From Thermasporomyces composti (GTDB taxonomy: Bacteria > Actinomycetota > Actinomycetes > Propionibacteriales > Actinopolymorphaceae), in NCBI RefSeq assembly GCF_003386795.1, contig NZ_QTUC01000001.1:4278001-4342000 (forward strand): DNA of 64,000 nucleotides. Reading direction: 5' to 3'. The notes below the pieces were generated by a model. That model was given only the letters and a program-made list of their open reading frames with translations. It did not search any database and was not told the origin of the DNA. The position numbers and the translations under genes were made by a program. Shown here in pieces: positions 1 through 9,773 of the stretch. Position 1 is the first letter of the stretch. Each line of letters opens with the position of its first letter.

Positions 1-1112
1 TGTTGCGGGCACACCAGCTCGGCTGTGGCGCCCTCCTCGGGGGCTTCGCCAGTACCGCGGAAGCCGCGCAGCTCCTGGCGACGGGGTGGGCGCGTCCCCT
101 CACCGCGAACCGGGAGACGGTACGCCAGCACGCCCCACGCGTCTTCGTCGCCGGCGATGACGACGCCGAGCTGGCTCGTGACCCCGCCGCCCGCACCGCG
201 CGACTGCCGCACCGGGCGTTCGAGGTGGCCAGGTCAGCTCTGGCGACGGGACCGGTCCTCGTGCAGATTCCCCGGTCCGGGTACCTTCCCGCGCTGCTGT
301 GCCAGGGGTGTCGCGGACCGGCGCGCTGCTCGCACTGCTCGGGCCCGCTCCAGCGAGCCGGTGCCCACCAACCGCCCGCCTGCGGCTGGTGCGGGCGGCC
401 CGCGGCCGCGTGGCGGTGTCCCACCTGCGACGACACCCGGCTGCGCGCGCCGGTCATCGGCGCCGAGCGGCAAGCCGAGGAGCTGGGGCGGGCGTTTCCC
501 CGGGTGCCGGTGCGGGTCTCCGGGGGATCGCGCGTGCTCGACACCGTCGGACCGGAGCCGGCGCTGGTGATCGCCACCCCCGGCGCCGAACCGGTTCCGA
601 CCGACGGCTACGCAGCCGCGCTCCTCCTCGACTCCTGGCTCGCGTTGTCACGCGCCGACCTTCGCGCGGCGGAGGAGACCCTTCGGCGCTGGCTGAACGC
701 CGCCGCCATGGTGCGGTCGGCGGCCCGCGGCGGTGCCGTCGTGGTGGTGGGGGAGTCGGGCGTGCCGGCGATCCAGGCGCTCGTGCGCTGGAGCCCGCTG
801 GGATGGGCCGAGCGCGAGCTGTCCGAGCGGCGGGTCGCGGGCTTCCCACCAGCGGTCCGGTTGGCCACGATCGAGGGTCCGCCGGACGCGGTCGCGGACC
901 TCGAGCGGTTGGCGGAGCTCCCGGAGACGGCGGAGACACTCGGCCCGGTGCCGCTGGGCTCCGACGACGCCGAGGTGCGCCTGGTGGTACGCGTACCCAA
1001 GAGCGACGGGCAGCGCTTGGCCACCGCGCTCAAGGTCGCTCAGTCCATCCGGAGCGCTCGCAAGGAGCCTGGCACGGTTCGGGTCCGGGTCGATCCGGTG
1101 GCTCTGGCCTAG
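1..1112 (+). CDS. priA: Primosomal protein N' (PriA), 3' part
   Basis: C-terminal part of the replication-restart protein PriA; the gene begins before the window and the reading phase starts at base 3, leaving 369 residues. The diagnostic feature is the zinc-binding cysteine array at about residues 100-142 (CQGC, CSHC, CGWC, CPTC pairs), followed by the Rossmann-like C-terminal helicase region (VIATPGAEP) and the PriA C-terminal domain. Actinobacterial PriA proteins usually have degraded helicase motifs; no clear helicase motif VI arginine finger is visible here, which fits that pattern. Its position upstream of def-fmt-rsmB is the usual actinobacterial arrangement. Identification is firm; helicase activity is doubtful by family precedent. 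Confidence 0.88.
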   Translation, partial: LRAHQLGCGALLGGFASTAEAAQLLATGWARPLTANRETVRQHAPRVFVAGDDDAELARDPAARTARLPHRAFEVARSALATGPVLVQIPRSGYLPALLCQGCRGPARCSHCSGPLQRAGAHQPPACGWCGRPAAAWRCPTCDDTRLRAPVIGAERQAEELGRAFPRVPVRVSGGSRVLDTVGPEPALVIATPGAEPVPTDGYAAALLLDSWLALSRADLRAAEETLRRWLNAAAMVRSAARGGAVVVVGESGVPAIQALVRWSPLGWAERELSERRVAGFPPAVRLATIEGPPDAVADLERLAELPETAETLGPVPLGSDDAEVRLVVRVPKSDGQRLATALKVAQSIRSARKEPGTVRVRVDPVALA

Positions 1113-1195
1113 CCCCGTCACGACCCGCGCCCACGCGCGACGGTGCGCGCCCAGCACGCGGGGAGGACGGGCACTGGTCAGGAGGGGCACTTGGG

Positions 1196-1201
1196 TAGGG
1201 T
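1196..1201 (+). promoter_or_regulatory. -10 box TAGGGT, probable leaderless start of HAD gene
   Basis: TAGGGT lies 8 nt before the GTG at 1210, so transcription would be expected to begin at or next to the start codon. No convincing -35 hexamer is seen. Confidence 0.5.
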
Positions 1202-1209
1202 CGAGCGCT

Positions 1210-2001
1210 GTGACCTCAGCCGCCACGAGTGTCGAGACCAGCACGGCGGGTCCCATCGAGGCGGTCGTCTTCGACATCGGAGGCGTCCTGTTGGACTGGG
1301 ACCCGCGCTACCTCTACCGGTCGTTGCTGCCTGACGAGACCTCGGTCGAGCGATTCCTCGCCGAGGTGTGCACACCGAGTTGGAACGCCGCCCAGGACGC
1401 CGGCCGGGACTGGGACGAGGCGGTGGCCGCGCTCACGGCGCGGTTTCCCGAGCACGCCGACCTCATCCGCGCCTATCACGAGCGCTGGCCGGAGATGGTC
1501 GCGGGTGTGTTCGAGGACACGGCGGCGATCCTGCGGGAGCTGCGCGCGGCTGGGGTGCCCACGTACGCGCTCACCAACTTCTCGGCGCAGAAGTGGGAGA
1601 TCGCGGTGGAGCGCTGGGGTGTCCTCACGGAGTTCGACGGGGTGGTGGTGTCCGGCAAGGAGCGGGTGACCAAGCCTGACCCGGCCATCTACCTCCTGTT
1701 GGTGGAGCGCTACGGGCTCACGCCGGAGAGGACCTTCTTCACCGATGACACTCCCGCCAATGTTGAGGCCGCCCGGCGGGTGGGACTGCGCGCCGAGCTG
1801 TTCGTCGACGCCGACACGCTCCGGGCGCAGCTTGTCGCGGCGGGTGTTCTCCCGTCCGCCGCGGCCTCCGCGGGTCAGCAGGCGCCGCGTGGCGGTGGTC
1901 CGCGGACTCGGGGCGCACGAGCGGCTGAGGACGGGCAGGTGAGCCCTGAGCAGCGGGGCGGCGCGGACGCACCTGTGGCGACGGAGGCCGACCCGCGGTG
2001 A
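1210..2001 (+). CDS. HAD-superfamily phosphatase/dehalogenase-like hydrolase
   Basis: 263-residue HAD-like hydrolase. Motif I is FDIGGVLLDWD near residue 21 (nucleophile Asp; the second acid is replaced by Gly, as in the YihX/HAD-IA group), motif II is TNFS, motif III is the Lys of VTKPDP, and motif IV is FTDDTPANV. The GTG at 1210 was chosen because it places motif I close to the N-terminus and sits 8 nt after a -10 box; the open frame upstream overlaps priA and is not needed. The last 50 or so residues (Gly/Ala/Arg-rich, low complexity) go beyond the usual family length of about 200 and are probably disordered. Likely a sugar-phosphate or nucleotide phosphatase; substrate unknown. Confidence 0.85.
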   Translation: MTSAATSVETSTAGPIEAVVFDIGGVLLDWDPRYLYRSLLPDETSVERFLAEVCTPSWNAAQDAGRDWDEAVAALTARFPEHADLIRAYHERWPEMVAGVFEDTAAILRELRAAGVPTYALTNFSAQKWEIAVERWGVLTEFDGVVVSGKERVTKPDPAIYLLLVERYGLTPERTFFTDDTPANVEAARRVGLRAELFVDADTLRAQLVAAGVLPSAAASAGQQAPRGGGPRTRGARAAEDGQVSPEQRGGADAPVATEADPR

Positions 2002-2172
2002 GGACGGGGGTGCCTGAGCCCAGCCGACCAGAGGGCTGGGCGACGGGTGAGAGTGAACGAGCCGGCCGCCCGCCGAATCGGCATCAAGGCGGCACATCAG
2101 CCCTTCCCGCCCCGCGCCCGTCAGATGTCGCGGGTGTCCTTCGTAGACTGGGCGCGAACCTGTCCGACTGAC

Positions 2173-2178
2173 GAGGAG
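2173..2178 (+). promoter_or_regulatory. Ribosome binding site fixing the def start
   Basis: GAGGAG sits 6 nt before the GTG at 2185 and selects it over the longer in-frame extension that begins at 2047. A -10-like TAGACT lies further upstream near 2144, giving a short leader. Confidence 0.6.
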
Positions 2179-2184
2179 ATCCGC

Positions 2185-2730
2185 GTGGCCGTCCAGCCCA
2201 TCCGCCTGTTCGGGGATCCGGTGTTGCGGACACCGGCCGAGCCGGTGACGGACTTCGACAAGGAGCTCCGGACGCTGGTGCGTGACCTCACCGACACGAT
2301 GCTCGACGCGCCCGGCCTCGGGCTGGCGGCGCCTCAGATCGGCGTCGGGCTGCGGGTCTTCACCTACCACGTCGACGGTGTGATCGGTCACCTGGTCAAC
2401 CCCGACCTCGACTTGTCGGAGGAGGAGCAGTTCGGCCCCGAAGGCTGCTTGTCCCTTCCCGGCCTTCGCTTCGACTGCCGACGCGCGATGCGGGTCATCG
2501 CGAAGGGCTACACGATGTACGGCGAGCCGGTCACCATCGAAGGGTCTGAGCTGCTAGCCCGCTGCATCCAGCACGAGACCGACCACCTCGACGGCATCCT
2601 GTTCATCGACCGGCTCGACCAGGAAGCGCGCAAGGAAGCCCTGCGGCTGATCCGCGAAGCGGAGTGGGCGGGTGGCCAGGTGCCTGAGGTGCGGGTGTCG
2701 CCACATCCGACGCTGGGTCGCGCGCTCTGA
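2185..2730 (+). CDS. def: Peptide deformylase
   Basis: Removes the N-formyl group from nascent proteins. All three active-site motifs are intact: [10 protein letters not shown] (about residues 46-55), EGCLSLPG with the metal-binding Cys, and QHETDHLDG with the HExxH metal-binding and catalytic residues. At 181 residues it has the normal type I length. The start is GTG 2185 because of the well-spaced GAGGAG. It is followed 28 nt later by fmt, so formylation and deformylation enzymes are adjacent, as in most bacteria. Confidence 0.95.
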   Translation: MAVQPIRLFGDPVLRTPAEPVTDFDKELRTLVRDLTDTMLDAPGLGLAAPQIGVGLRVFTYHVDGVIGHLVNPDLDLSEEEQFGPEGCLSLPGLRFDCRRAMRVIAKGYTMYGEPVTIEGSELLARCIQHETDHLDGILFIDRLDQEARKEALRLIREAEWAGGQVPEVRVSPHPTLGRAL

Positions 2731-2758
2731 CACGTCTGGCGAGGAAGGTCCGCACGAT

Positions 2759-3685
2759 ATGCGTTTGCTCTTCGCTGGGACGCCTGAGGTTGCCCTCCCG
2801 TCCCTGGAGGCCATCATGCGCAGCGACCACGAGCTGGTCGCTGTCCTCACCCGCCCGGACGCTCCGTCGGGTCGTGGGCTGAGGCCACACCCGTCCCCGG
2901 TAGCGGAGCGGGCCCGGGCCGCGGGGGTGGAGGTGCTCACACCCGCGTCGGTGAAGGACCCCGCGTTTCAAGCGAGGTTGCGGGAGATCGCGCCCGATTG
3001 CTGCCCTGTCGTCGCCTACGGCGGGCTGCTGCCGGCGAACGTGCTCGACATCCCTCGGCACGGCTGGGTCAACCTGCACTTCTCGCTCCTGCCCGCGTGG
3101 CGGGGCGCGGCCCCGGTCCAGCACGCGATCCGCGCTGGCGACGAGATCACCGGCGCGACGACGTTCCGGATCGTCGAGGAGCTCGACGCCGGACCCATCT
3201 ACGGGGCCATCACTGAACCCATCTCGCCGCGAGACACCGCGGGGGAGCTGCTCGATCGGCTGGCGCGGAAGGGCGCGCAGCTGCTGCTGGAGACCCTCGA
3301 CGCGATCGAGGCCGGCACCGTGGAGCCCCGACCGCAGCCCACCGAGGGGGTGAGCTACGCGCCCAAGGTCGGCGTCGACGACGTCCGCGTCCCCTGGACG
3401 GATCCCGCCTTCGCGATCGATCGCCTGGTGCGCTCGGCGACACCCACGCCTGGCGCGTGGACGACCTTCCGGGACCAGCGGCTCAAGCTCGGCCCCGTGG
3501 AGGTGATCACCGACCCGAAGGAGCTGGCGCCCGGCGAGCTTCTCGTCGAGAAGTCCCGCGTTCTCGTCGGCACCGGCAGCGTGCCGGTCGCCCTCGGCGA
3601 CGTCCAGCCGCACGGCAAGCGGATGATGCCGGCCACCGACTGGGTTCGCGGAGCTCACCTCGCCGCTGGTGAGCGGCTGGTGTAA
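2759..3685 (+). CDS. fmt: Methionyl-tRNA formyltransferase
   Basis: Formylates initiator Met-tRNA using 10-formyl-tetrahydrofolate. The 308-residue protein begins MRLLFAGTP, typical of the family, and has the formyltransferase signature [15 protein letters not shown] around residue 104, preceded by NLH. A C-terminal OB-like domain ([10 protein letters not shown] onward) recognises the tRNA. ATG 2759 is preceded by GAGGAAGG (2741-2748). The TAA stop shares its last base with the ATG of rsmB, so the two are translationally coupled. Confidence 0.95.
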   Translation: MRLLFAGTPEVALPSLEAIMRSDHELVAVLTRPDAPSGRGLRPHPSPVAERARAAGVEVLTPASVKDPAFQARLREIAPDCCPVVAYGGLLPANVLDIPRHGWVNLHFSLLPAWRGAAPVQHAIRAGDEITGATTFRIVEELDAGPIYGAITEPISPRDTAGELLDRLARKGAQLLLETLDAIEAGTVEPRPQPTEGVSYAPKVGVDDVRVPWTDPAFAIDRLVRSATPTPGAWTTFRDQRLKLGPVEVITDPKELAPGELLVEKSRVLVGTGSVPVALGDVQPHGKRMMPATDWVRGAHLAAGERLV

Positions 3686-5091
3686 TGGCGCCAGCTCGGT
3701 CGCGGCGGCCCCAGGGTGGGCGGCGGTCTGGCGTCGACGACGCTCGCCTGGCCGCCTACCACGTCGTCCACGCGGTGTCGACGCGAGACGCCTACGCGAA
3801 CCTGGCGCTCGCCGCCGCGTTACGGGAACGCGAGGTCACCGGCCGCGACGCGGCGTTCGCCACGGAGCTCACCCACGGCACCTTGCGGTGGCGCGGCACG
3901 TACGACGAGATCCTCGCCCGCTGCGTCGACCGTCCGCTCGACCGGCTCGACACAGCCGTGCTGGATGTTCTCCGGCTCGGCACCCACCAGGTGCTCGGCA
4001 TGCGGGTGCCCGCGCACGCGGCGGTGGCGACCAGCGTCGACCTGGCCCGGCGGGTGGCGGGACGCGGCCCCTCGGCCCTCGTCAACGCTGTGTTGCGACG
4101 GGTCGCGCGGCGCGACCGCGAGGACTGGCTCGCCGAGGTGGCGCCGTCGTACGACTCCGATCCAGCCGGGCACCTCGCGATCGTCCACGCCCATCCGCGG
4201 TGGGTCGTCGAGGCGTTCCGTGACGCCCTCGCCGGCTCCTGGGCGGAGACCGCGGCGGCGCTCGCCGCCGACAACGAACCCGCCCCCGTGACATTGACCG
4301 CGTGGCCGGGGCGTGGCGAGGTCGCGGAGCTGGTCTCCGCTGGCGCGGACCCCGGACGCTACTCGCCGTACGCCGCGGTCCTCAGGCACGGTGACCCGCA
4401 TGGGCTGACCGCCGTCCAGCAAGGGCGCGCCGGCGTCCAGGATGAGGGCAGCCAGCTCGTGGCCCTGGCGCTGGCCGCCGCACCCGTCGAGGGGCGCGAC
4501 ACGCGGTGGCTGGACCTGTGCGCCGGGCCGGGCGGCAAGGCCGCCCTGCTCGCCGGACTCGCGGCCGAGCGCGGCGCTCGACTGCTGGCGGTCGAACGCC
4601 AGCCGCACCGCGCCAGTCTCGTCGCCCGGGCCCTGGGCTGCCGCCCTGGTGTGCTCGGCCCTTCTGGGGTGCTCGGCTCCGTCATCGCCGACGGAACCCG
4701 TCCGGCCTGGCGAGCGGCGACGTTCGACCGGGTGCTGGTCGACGCCCCGTGTACCGGTCTGGGGGCGTTGCGCCGTCGTCCCGAGGCGCGGTGGCGCCGA
4801 TCGCCGGGGGAGGTGGGGGAGCTCCACGAGCTCCAGGTGGCGCTGCTCCAGGCGGCCGTGGACTCGGTGAGGCCCGGTGGGGTGGTGGCGTACGCGACGT
4901 GCTCGCCGCACCTGACCGAGACCCGCCAGGTCGTCGACGCTGTCCTCACCACGAGGGACGACGCCGAGCGGATCGACGCGCGGCCGAGCCTTCCGGGCGT
5001 ACCCGACCTCGGCGACGGACCCGACGTCCAACTGTGGCCGCACCGGCACGGCACCGACGCGATGTACCTCGCGCTACTCCGGCGTCGCTGA
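3685..5091 (+). CDS. rsmB: 16S rRNA m5C967 methyltransferase RsmB/Sun
   Basis: 468-residue rRNA cytosine-5 methyltransferase. An N-terminal NusB-like RNA-binding domain (about residues 15-150) is followed by the SAM-dependent domain with motif I LDLCAGPGGKAALLAG, motif IV DAPCTGLG (Cys that releases the product) and motif VI YATCSPHLTET (catalytic Cys). It overlaps fmt by one base. Assignment to the m5C967 position is by family and by context (def-fmt-rsmB). Confidence 0.93.
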   Translation: MAPARSRRPQGGRRSGVDDARLAAYHVVHAVSTRDAYANLALAAALREREVTGRDAAFATELTHGTLRWRGTYDEILARCVDRPLDRLDTAVLDVLRLGTHQVLGMRVPAHAAVATSVDLARRVAGRGPSALVNAVLRRVARRDREDWLAEVAPSYDSDPAGHLAIVHAHPRWVVEAFRDALAGSWAETAAALAADNEPAPVTLTAWPGRGEVAELVSAGADPGRYSPYAAVLRHGDPHGLTAVQQGRAGVQDEGSQLVALALAAAPVEGRDTRWLDLCAGPGGKAALLAGLAAERGARLLAVERQPHRASLVARALGCRPGVLGPSGVLGSVIADGTRPAWRAATFDRVLVDAPCTGLGALRRRPEARWRRSPGEVGELHELQVALLQAAVDSVRPGGVVAYATCSPHLTETRQVVDAVLTTRDDAERIDARPSLPGVPDLGDGPDVQLWPHRHGTDAMYLALLRRR

Positions 5092-5148
5092 CGGTGAGGC
5101 CTGGTCGACCGCCGCGGCGCTGTGCGGTGGCCGCGACGGGCCGGCCAG

Positions 5149-5154
5149 TAGACT
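5149..5154 (+). promoter_or_regulatory. -10 box TAGACT before rpe
   Basis: TAGACT ends 9 nt before the rpe ATG (5164), and no ribosome binding site lies between them, suggesting a leaderless or nearly leaderless transcript. Confidence 0.45.
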
Positions 5155-5163
5155 CACCGCGCG

Positions 5164-5844
5164 ATGGGCGTCCAGATCTCACCCAGCATCTTGTCGGCGG
5201 ACTTCGCGCGCTTGGCGGACGCCGCCGCGAGCGTCGCCAACGCAGACTGGCTGCACGTCGACGTCATGGACAACCATTTCGTCCCGAACCTCACGCTCGG
5301 GCTTCCTGTCGTCGAGTCGCTGCTGCCGGCGAGTCCGATCCCACTCGACTGCCACCTGATGATCGAGGACCCGGACCGTTGGGCGCCCGCGTACGCGGAG
5401 GCCGGGGCGCAGAGCGTCACCTTCCACGTGGAGGCCGCCCACGCTCCGATTCGCCTGGCTCGGCAGCTGCGCTCGCTCGGTGCCCGCGCGGGCATGGCGC
5501 TCAAACCCGCCACTCCGATCGAGCCGTACGAGGACATCCTCAGCGAGCTCGACATGGTGCTCGTCATGACGGTCGAGCCCGGTTTCGGCGGGCAGAAGTT
5601 CCTCGACGTCTGCCTGCCCAAGGTGCGCCGAACTCGTGAGCTCGTGTCCAAGCATGGGCTGGAGCTGTGGATCCAAGTCGACGGCGGCATCTCCCCGGAG
5701 ACCATCGAGCGCTGCGCCGAGGCCGGGGCCGACGTGTTCGTCGCCGGGTCCGCGGTCTACCGGGCCGATGACCCGGCGCGGGTCGTCGACGAGCTGCGGC
5801 GGCTCGCTGAGGGTGCGACCACCAGACGGCAGGGCGCGCACTGA
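5164..5844 (+). CDS. rpe: Ribulose-phosphate 3-epimerase
   Basis: Interconverts ribulose 5-phosphate and xylulose 5-phosphate in the pentose phosphate pathway, so it influences supply of the ribulose 5-phosphate used by RibBA just downstream. 226 residues. Characteristic motifs are SPSILSADF at the N-terminus, [14 protein letters not shown] (metal-binding His and catalytic Asp), [20 protein letters not shown] and QVDGGI with the second catalytic Asp; the phosphate site is VAGSAVY. The TGA overlaps the next ATG (TGATG), so the downstream small gene is in the same operon. Confidence 0.95.
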   Translation: MGVQISPSILSADFARLADAAASVANADWLHVDVMDNHFVPNLTLGLPVVESLLPASPIPLDCHLMIEDPDRWAPAYAEAGAQSVTFHVEAAHAPIRLARQLRSLGARAGMALKPATPIEPYEDILSELDMVLVMTVEPGFGGQKFLDVCLPKVRRTRELVSKHGLELWIQVDGGISPETIERCAEAGADVFVAGSAVYRADDPARVVDELRRLAEGATTRRQGAH

Positions 5845-6188
5845 TGTTCTTCCGCTGCGACCGCTACGTGGTGGTCGACGGCAAGGCCGACGCGTTCACG
5901 GCCTTTTTCACCCGCCACGTCCTCCCCGTCCGGGAGAAGTACGGCGCCCGGCTCGTAGGTCGCTGGCAGACCGAGGACGAGGTGGAAGTCCTCGTCATCT
6001 GGGCGTACGAGAGCCGACAGGCCGCTGAGGAAGCCGACCGGCTCGTGGAGCAGGACCCCGCGACCGCTGAGGCGCGAGCGTTCTTGGAACGCTACCTGGA
6101 GCCGATCTGTGTCGAGCAGGCACAGCTGCCGTTGTACTCGACGGTCCCCCTGGGGCAGACCGCGCTCCGCGGGCTCGCGTTCCGGTGA
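5844..6188 (+). CDS. Small dimeric alpha/beta-barrel-like protein, function unknown
   Basis: 114 residues, translationally coupled to rpe by a TGATG overlap. The beta-alpha-beta pattern ([18 protein letters not shown], then a VGRWQTEDEVEVLVIWAYES strand pair and an acidic helix) resembles the ferredoxin-like fold of NIPSNAP/ABM-type proteins. No catalytic residues can be assigned. Similar small proteins often act as heme- or polyketide-modifying enzymes or as stress proteins, but nothing here shows which. Confident as a gene, weak on function. Confidence 0.7.
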   Translation: MFFRCDRYVVVDGKADAFTAFFTRHVLPVREKYGARLVGRWQTEDEVEVLVIWAYESRQAAEEADRLVEQDPATAEARAFLERYLEPICVEQAQLPLYSTVPLGQTALRGLAFR

Positions 6189-6288
6189 CGGACGCTCGCC
6201 AAGGCGACGCCGACCGGTCAGGCCCCTCGCGGACGGGGTGAGCGTGAGCTCGACCCAGGTCGGACATACCCGGCTCCCGCCGCCGACC

Positions 6289-6294
6289 TTGACA
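6289..6294 (+). promoter_or_regulatory. Possible -35 (TTGACA) of the riboflavin operon
   Basis: A perfect TTGACA lies 39 bp before the riboswitch P1 stem. At 17-18 bp spacing the -10 would be cgtcgt/gtcgta, which is a poor match, so the call is tentative. Confidence 0.35.
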
Positions 6295-6332
6295 GCACGT
6301 GTCACACTGAACGTCGTACGAGCAAAGCTCGC

Positions 6333-6469
6333 GCGTGCTCCGGGGTTCGGTGGAATTCCGAACCGGCGGTGACAGTCCGCGACCCGGCTGGTGTCCGACC
6401 CGACACCAGACGGTGGACCAGGTGGAACTCCTGGACCGACGGTGAAAGTCCGGATGGGAGGCAGCACGC
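6333..6469 (+). ncRNA. FMN riboswitch (RFN element)
   Basis: Classical FMN-sensing leader. The closing P1 helix is GCGTGCT (6333-6339) with AGCACGC (6463-6469). Between them stand the conserved boxes in order: TTCGGTGGAATTCCGAAC, CGGCGGTGACAGTCCGCGAC, a variable hairpin, GGTGGAACTCC, ACCGACGGTGAAAGTCCG and GATGGGAGG. It sits 126 nt before the ribE start and would repress riboflavin synthesis and uptake when FMN is high. No obvious rho-independent terminator follows, so control of translation initiation is more likely, as inferred for high-GC actinobacteria. Confidence 0.96.
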
Positions 6470-6595
6470 GGGCCGCGACCGTACCCACGGGTGGGTTCCG
6501 CCTGCCGTCAGGTGGGGCCCTCGACCGTGGGCGTTCGTGACCCTGTCCTCACCCGGAGTCCGCTCGAGCCGGACGAGGGAAGGACAGGGACCCGG

Positions 6596-7249
6596 GTGTT
6601 CACCGGCATCATCGAAGAACTCGGCGAGGTCGTCGATCTCGACCGGCTCGCCGACTCAGCCCGTCTCACCGTGCGCGGGCGCCGTGTCGTCGCCGACACG
6701 CGTCCCGGTGACTCCATCGCCGTCGACGGCTGCTGCCTCACGGTCGTCGACCTCGAGCCCGACGACGGCCGGTGCACGGTCGACGTGATGGCCGAAACCC
6801 TCGAGCGCACCACCCTGGGAACCCTTCGCCTCGGGCAGCGCGTCAACCTCGAGCGCGCTGTGCGCGCCGACGGTCGTCTGGGCGGACACCTGGTGCAAGG
6901 GCACATCGACGGCACCGGCCAGATCAGGCGGCGCGAGCACACACCGCGTTGGGACCTGCTGGAGGTCGCGATCCCCGCGCGTCTTTGCCGCTACGTCGCG
7001 GAGAAGGGCTCCATCGCCGTCGACGGTGTCTCGCTCACGGTGGTGGAGGTCCGCGACCATCCGGAGCCGGCGTTCACCGTGAGCCTCATCCCCACCACGC
7101 TCGCGCTCACGACGCTGGGCCACAAGCAGCCCGGCGACGCGGTCAACCTCGAGGTGGACGTCCTCGCCAAGTACGTCGAACGGCTCCTCACGACATCGCG
7201 AACGCCCGATGCCGTGCCGGCCGTCGCTGCCGAAGGAGTACGCGCATGA
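6596..7249 (+). CDS. ribE: Riboflavin synthase alpha subunit
   Basis: Dismutates two 6,7-dimethyl-8-ribityllumazine molecules to riboflavin. 217 residues with the diagnostic N-terminus [10 protein letters not shown] and two tandem lumazine-binding barrels, each with a GDSIAVDG(C) or [14 protein letters not shown] element. GTG 6596 was chosen because it gives exactly this N-terminus and follows AGGGA (6586-6590). Controlled by the upstream FMN riboswitch. The TGA overlaps the ATG of the transporter gene (ATGA). Confidence 0.95.
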   Translation: MFTGIIEELGEVVDLDRLADSARLTVRGRRVVADTRPGDSIAVDGCCLTVVDLEPDDGRCTVDVMAETLERTTLGTLRLGQRVNLERAVRADGRLGGHLVQGHIDGTGQIRRREHTPRWDLLEVAIPARLCRYVAEKGSIAVDGVSLTVVEVRDHPEPAFTVSLIPTTLALTTLGHKQPGDAVNLEVDVLAKYVERLLTTSRTPDAVPAVAAEGVRA

Positions 7250-7950
7250 GCTGGTTGATGTGGCTGCTCGACGCCCGGCTGCACATCGCCGGGTCGGAGA
7301 TCCTCTGGCGGGAGATCGTCGGCAACGGCTTCGGCTTGGCGAGCGCGATCGCCGGAATGCGGCGTCGGGTGGTGGCCTGGCCGGTCGGGATGATCGGGAA
7401 CGTCTTGCTCTTCACGGTCTTTCTGGGCGGGGTCTTCGACACGCCCCAGGACAAGGACCTGTGGGGGCAGGCCGGCAGGCAGGTGTTCTTCTTCGCGGTG
7501 AGCGCCTACGGCTGGTGGCGCTGGCGGCAGACCCGGGCTCGCGGAGAGGTCGCCGACGGCGGGGCTGTCGCACCCCGGTGGGCGACCTGGTCGGAGCGCC
7601 TCGTGCTGCTCGCCCTGGCCGTGGCGGGCGTGGGCGTGTTCACCGTCGTGTTCACCCTGCTCGGGTCGTGGGGACCGCTCCCCGATGCGTGGATCTTCAC
7701 CGGCAGCATCCTGGCCACGTACGGCATGGCCCGCGGCTGGGTGGAGTTCTGGTTGATCTGGATCGCGGTCGACGCCGTGGGAGTCCCTCTGCTGCTGGCC
7801 GCTGGCTACTACCCCTCGGCCACGTTGTACCTGGTCTACGGCGGGTTCTGCGTCGTCGGGTTCGTGGCGTGGTTGCGTGCCCACCGGCGACTTGCGGCGG
7901 CGGCCGTCCCAACCCCCGCGGACGCAGTGGCCGGGGGAGGGCCGGCATGA
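7246..7950 (+). CDS. ribM: PnuC/PnuX-type riboflavin transporter
   Basis: 234-residue membrane protein of the PnuC family with about six to seven hydrophobic segments; the WPVGMIGN and YGWWRWRQ motifs are typical. In Streptomyces davawensis the gene in this operon position is RibM, and in Corynebacterium the homologue PnuX; both import riboflavin and are FMN-riboswitch controlled. The operon order ribE-ribM-ribBA-ribH here is the same, so riboflavin rather than nicotinamide riboside is the likely substrate. ATGA overlaps at both ends show tight translational coupling. Confidence 0.85.
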   Translation: MSWLMWLLDARLHIAGSEILWREIVGNGFGLASAIAGMRRRVVAWPVGMIGNVLLFTVFLGGVFDTPQDKDLWGQAGRQVFFFAVSAYGWWRWRQTRARGEVADGGAVAPRWATWSERLVLLALAVAGVGVFTVVFTLLGSWGPLPDAWIFTGSILATYGMARGWVEFWLIWIAVDAVGVPLLLAAGYYPSATLYLVYGGFCVVGFVAWLRAHRRLAAAAVPTPADAVAGGGPA

Positions 7951-9233
7951 ACCTGCGCCTCGACTCGATCGAGTCCGCCGTCGCCGACCTGGCCGCCGGC
8001 CGACCCGTCGTGGTCGTCGACGACGAGGACCGGGAGAACGAGGGCGACCTCATCTTCGCGGCCGCGGCGGCCACGCCCGAGCTGGTGGCGTTCACCGTTC
8101 GCCACACCAGCGGCGTCTTGTGCGTCTCGCTTCCCGGCGAACGCATGGACGAGCTGCGCATCCCGCCGATGTCGCCGCAGAACGAGGAGTCCATGCGGAC
8201 GGCGTTCGGCGTGAGCGTCGACGCGGCAGAGGGGGTCACGACCGGGATCTCGGCGGTGGACAGAGCTCGCACCCTTCGGGTGCTCGCCGACCCGGCGGCC
8301 ACAGCGGACGCGCTGGTTCGTCCCGGACACGTCTTCCCGCTGCGGTACCGGGAGGGCGGCGTCCTCGTCCGGCCGGGACACACCGAGGCGGCCATCGACC
8401 TGCTACGGCTCGCCGGCTGCCCGCCGGCCGGCGCTCTCGCGGAGCTGGTCGACGACAGCGGGGCCATGCTGCGGGGTCCCGCGCTGCGCGCTTTCGCCGA
8501 CCGACACGGGCTGTCCATGATCTCCATCGCCGACCTGGCGCGGTACCGCCGGCGGCACGAACGGCTGGTGGAGCGGACGACGACCGCCCGTCTCCCGACC
8601 GCGTACGGTGAGCTGACCGCCGTGGGCTACCGCTCGGTCGTCGACGGCTCGGAGCACCTGGCGCTCGTCAAGGGCGACCTGACGACTGGGCTCGGACACG
8701 ACGTCCTCGTCCGCGTGCACTCGGAGTGCCTGACTGGGGACGTCCTCGGCTCGCTGCGATGCGACTGCGGACCCCAGTTGCGGAACGCGCTCGCCGCCAT
8801 CGAGCGGGAGCCCGCCGGGGTTCTGGTGTACCTGCGCGGCCACGAAGGCCGGGGGATCGGTCTGCTGGCCAAGCTGGCCGCGTACCGGCTCCAGGACGCC
8901 GGCAAGGACACGGTCGACGCCAACCTGGCCTTGGGGCTTCCAGCGGATGCGCGTGACTACTGGATCGCCGCGCAGATCCTTGCCGACCTGCGCGTGTCGC
9001 AGGTGCGGCTGCTCACCAACAACCCGGCGAAGCGGGCTGGGCTGGAGGAGTACGGCATCACTGTCAAGGAACGCCTGCCCTTGACGGTGCCACCCAACGA
9101 GGAGAACGTGCGCTACCTGCGCGCCAAGCGGGACCGTCTCGGCCACGTGCTGCCCGCGGGACTAGGTGTTCCCGGCCAACAGGGTGTGGACGAGCGGGTG
9201 GACCGCCCGCCCGTGACGTTCGACGCGTCCTGA
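7947..9233 (+). CDS. ribBA: Bifunctional DHBP synthase / GTP cyclohydrolase II
   Basis: 428 residues in two domains. The RibB half (1-200) makes 3,4-dihydroxy-2-butanone 4-phosphate from ribulose 5-phosphate and shows [11 protein letters not shown] and [11 protein letters not shown]. The RibA half opens GTP and shows the zinc site C-x10-C-x-C ([17 protein letters not shown]) and HEGRGIGL. Together they provide both branches of riboflavin synthesis. A tail of about 25 residues beyond the usual RibA end is present. ribD, needed for the next step, is not in this window. Confidence 0.96.
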   Translation: MNLRLDSIESAVADLAAGRPVVVVDDEDRENEGDLIFAAAAATPELVAFTVRHTSGVLCVSLPGERMDELRIPPMSPQNEESMRTAFGVSVDAAEGVTTGISAVDRARTLRVLADPAATADALVRPGHVFPLRYREGGVLVRPGHTEAAIDLLRLAGCPPAGALAELVDDSGAMLRGPALRAFADRHGLSMISIADLARYRRRHERLVERTTTARLPTAYGELTAVGYRSVVDGSEHLALVKGDLTTGLGHDVLVRVHSECLTGDVLGSLRCDCGPQLRNALAAIEREPAGVLVYLRGHEGRGIGLLAKLAAYRLQDAGKDTVDANLALGLPADARDYWIAAQILADLRVSQVRLLTNNPAKRAGLEEYGITVKERLPLTVPPNEENVRYLRAKRDRLGHVLPAGLGVPGQQGVDERVDRPPVTFDAS

Positions 9234-9248
9234 CCGAGAGGAACACAG

Positions 9249-9734
9249 ATGAGTGGGACGGGTGCACCAACCCTGCGACCTGGCGACGTGACGGACCTGC
9301 GGGTCGCTGTCGTGGCGGCGTCCTGGCACGAGCAGGTGATGAACGGGCTGCTGGACGGCGCGCTCCGCTGCTTGGACGAGGCCGGTGTCACCAAGCGGTT
9401 CGTCGTGCGAGTGCCGGGGTCGTTCGAGCTGCCCGTCGCGGCCGCCCGGTTGGCCCGCGACCGCACGGTCGACGCCCTCGTCGCACTGGGGGCGGTCATC
9501 CGCGGTGGGACGCCGCACTTCGACTACGTCTGTCAAGCAGCGACCGTCGGGTTGACGCACGTGGCGGTCGAGACCGGCGTACCGATCGGATTCGGGGTGC
9601 TCACCTGTGACACGGTGGAGCAGGCGTTGGACCGTGCCGGTCTGGCCGGTTCCCGTGAGGACCGAGGGTACGAGGCGGCACAGGCCGCGCTCACCACCGC
9701 CGCCACCTTGCGCGACCTGCCGGTCTCGCGCTGA
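9249..9734 (+). CDS. ribH: 6,7-dimethyl-8-ribityllumazine synthase
   Basis: Condenses the RibA/RibD product with the RibB product; normally forms pentamers or 60-mer capsids. 161 residues with [22 protein letters not shown] and [11 protein letters not shown], which contain the active-site His and the substrate loop. Slightly unusual: the usual GETPHF is GGTPHF, and the phosphate-site loop usually written GNKG is SREDRG. ATG 9249 follows GAGAGGA at proper spacing, 15 nt after ribBA; last gene of the operon. Confidence 0.93.
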   Translation: MSGTGAPTLRPGDVTDLRVAVVAASWHEQVMNGLLDGALRCLDEAGVTKRFVVRVPGSFELPVAAARLARDRTVDALVALGAVIRGGTPHFDYVCQAATVGLTHVAVETGVPIGFGVLTCDTVEQALDRAGLAGSREDRGYEAAQAALTTAATLRDLPVSR

Positions 9735-9773
9735 TCAGGCACGCGCCGGTGACTCCTGGCAGAGTGGGGTCTC

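Noticed and set aside
2047-2184. N-terminally extended peptide deformylase
   Set aside because: The extension lacks a ribosome binding site and family similarity; GAGGAG precedes GTG 2185.
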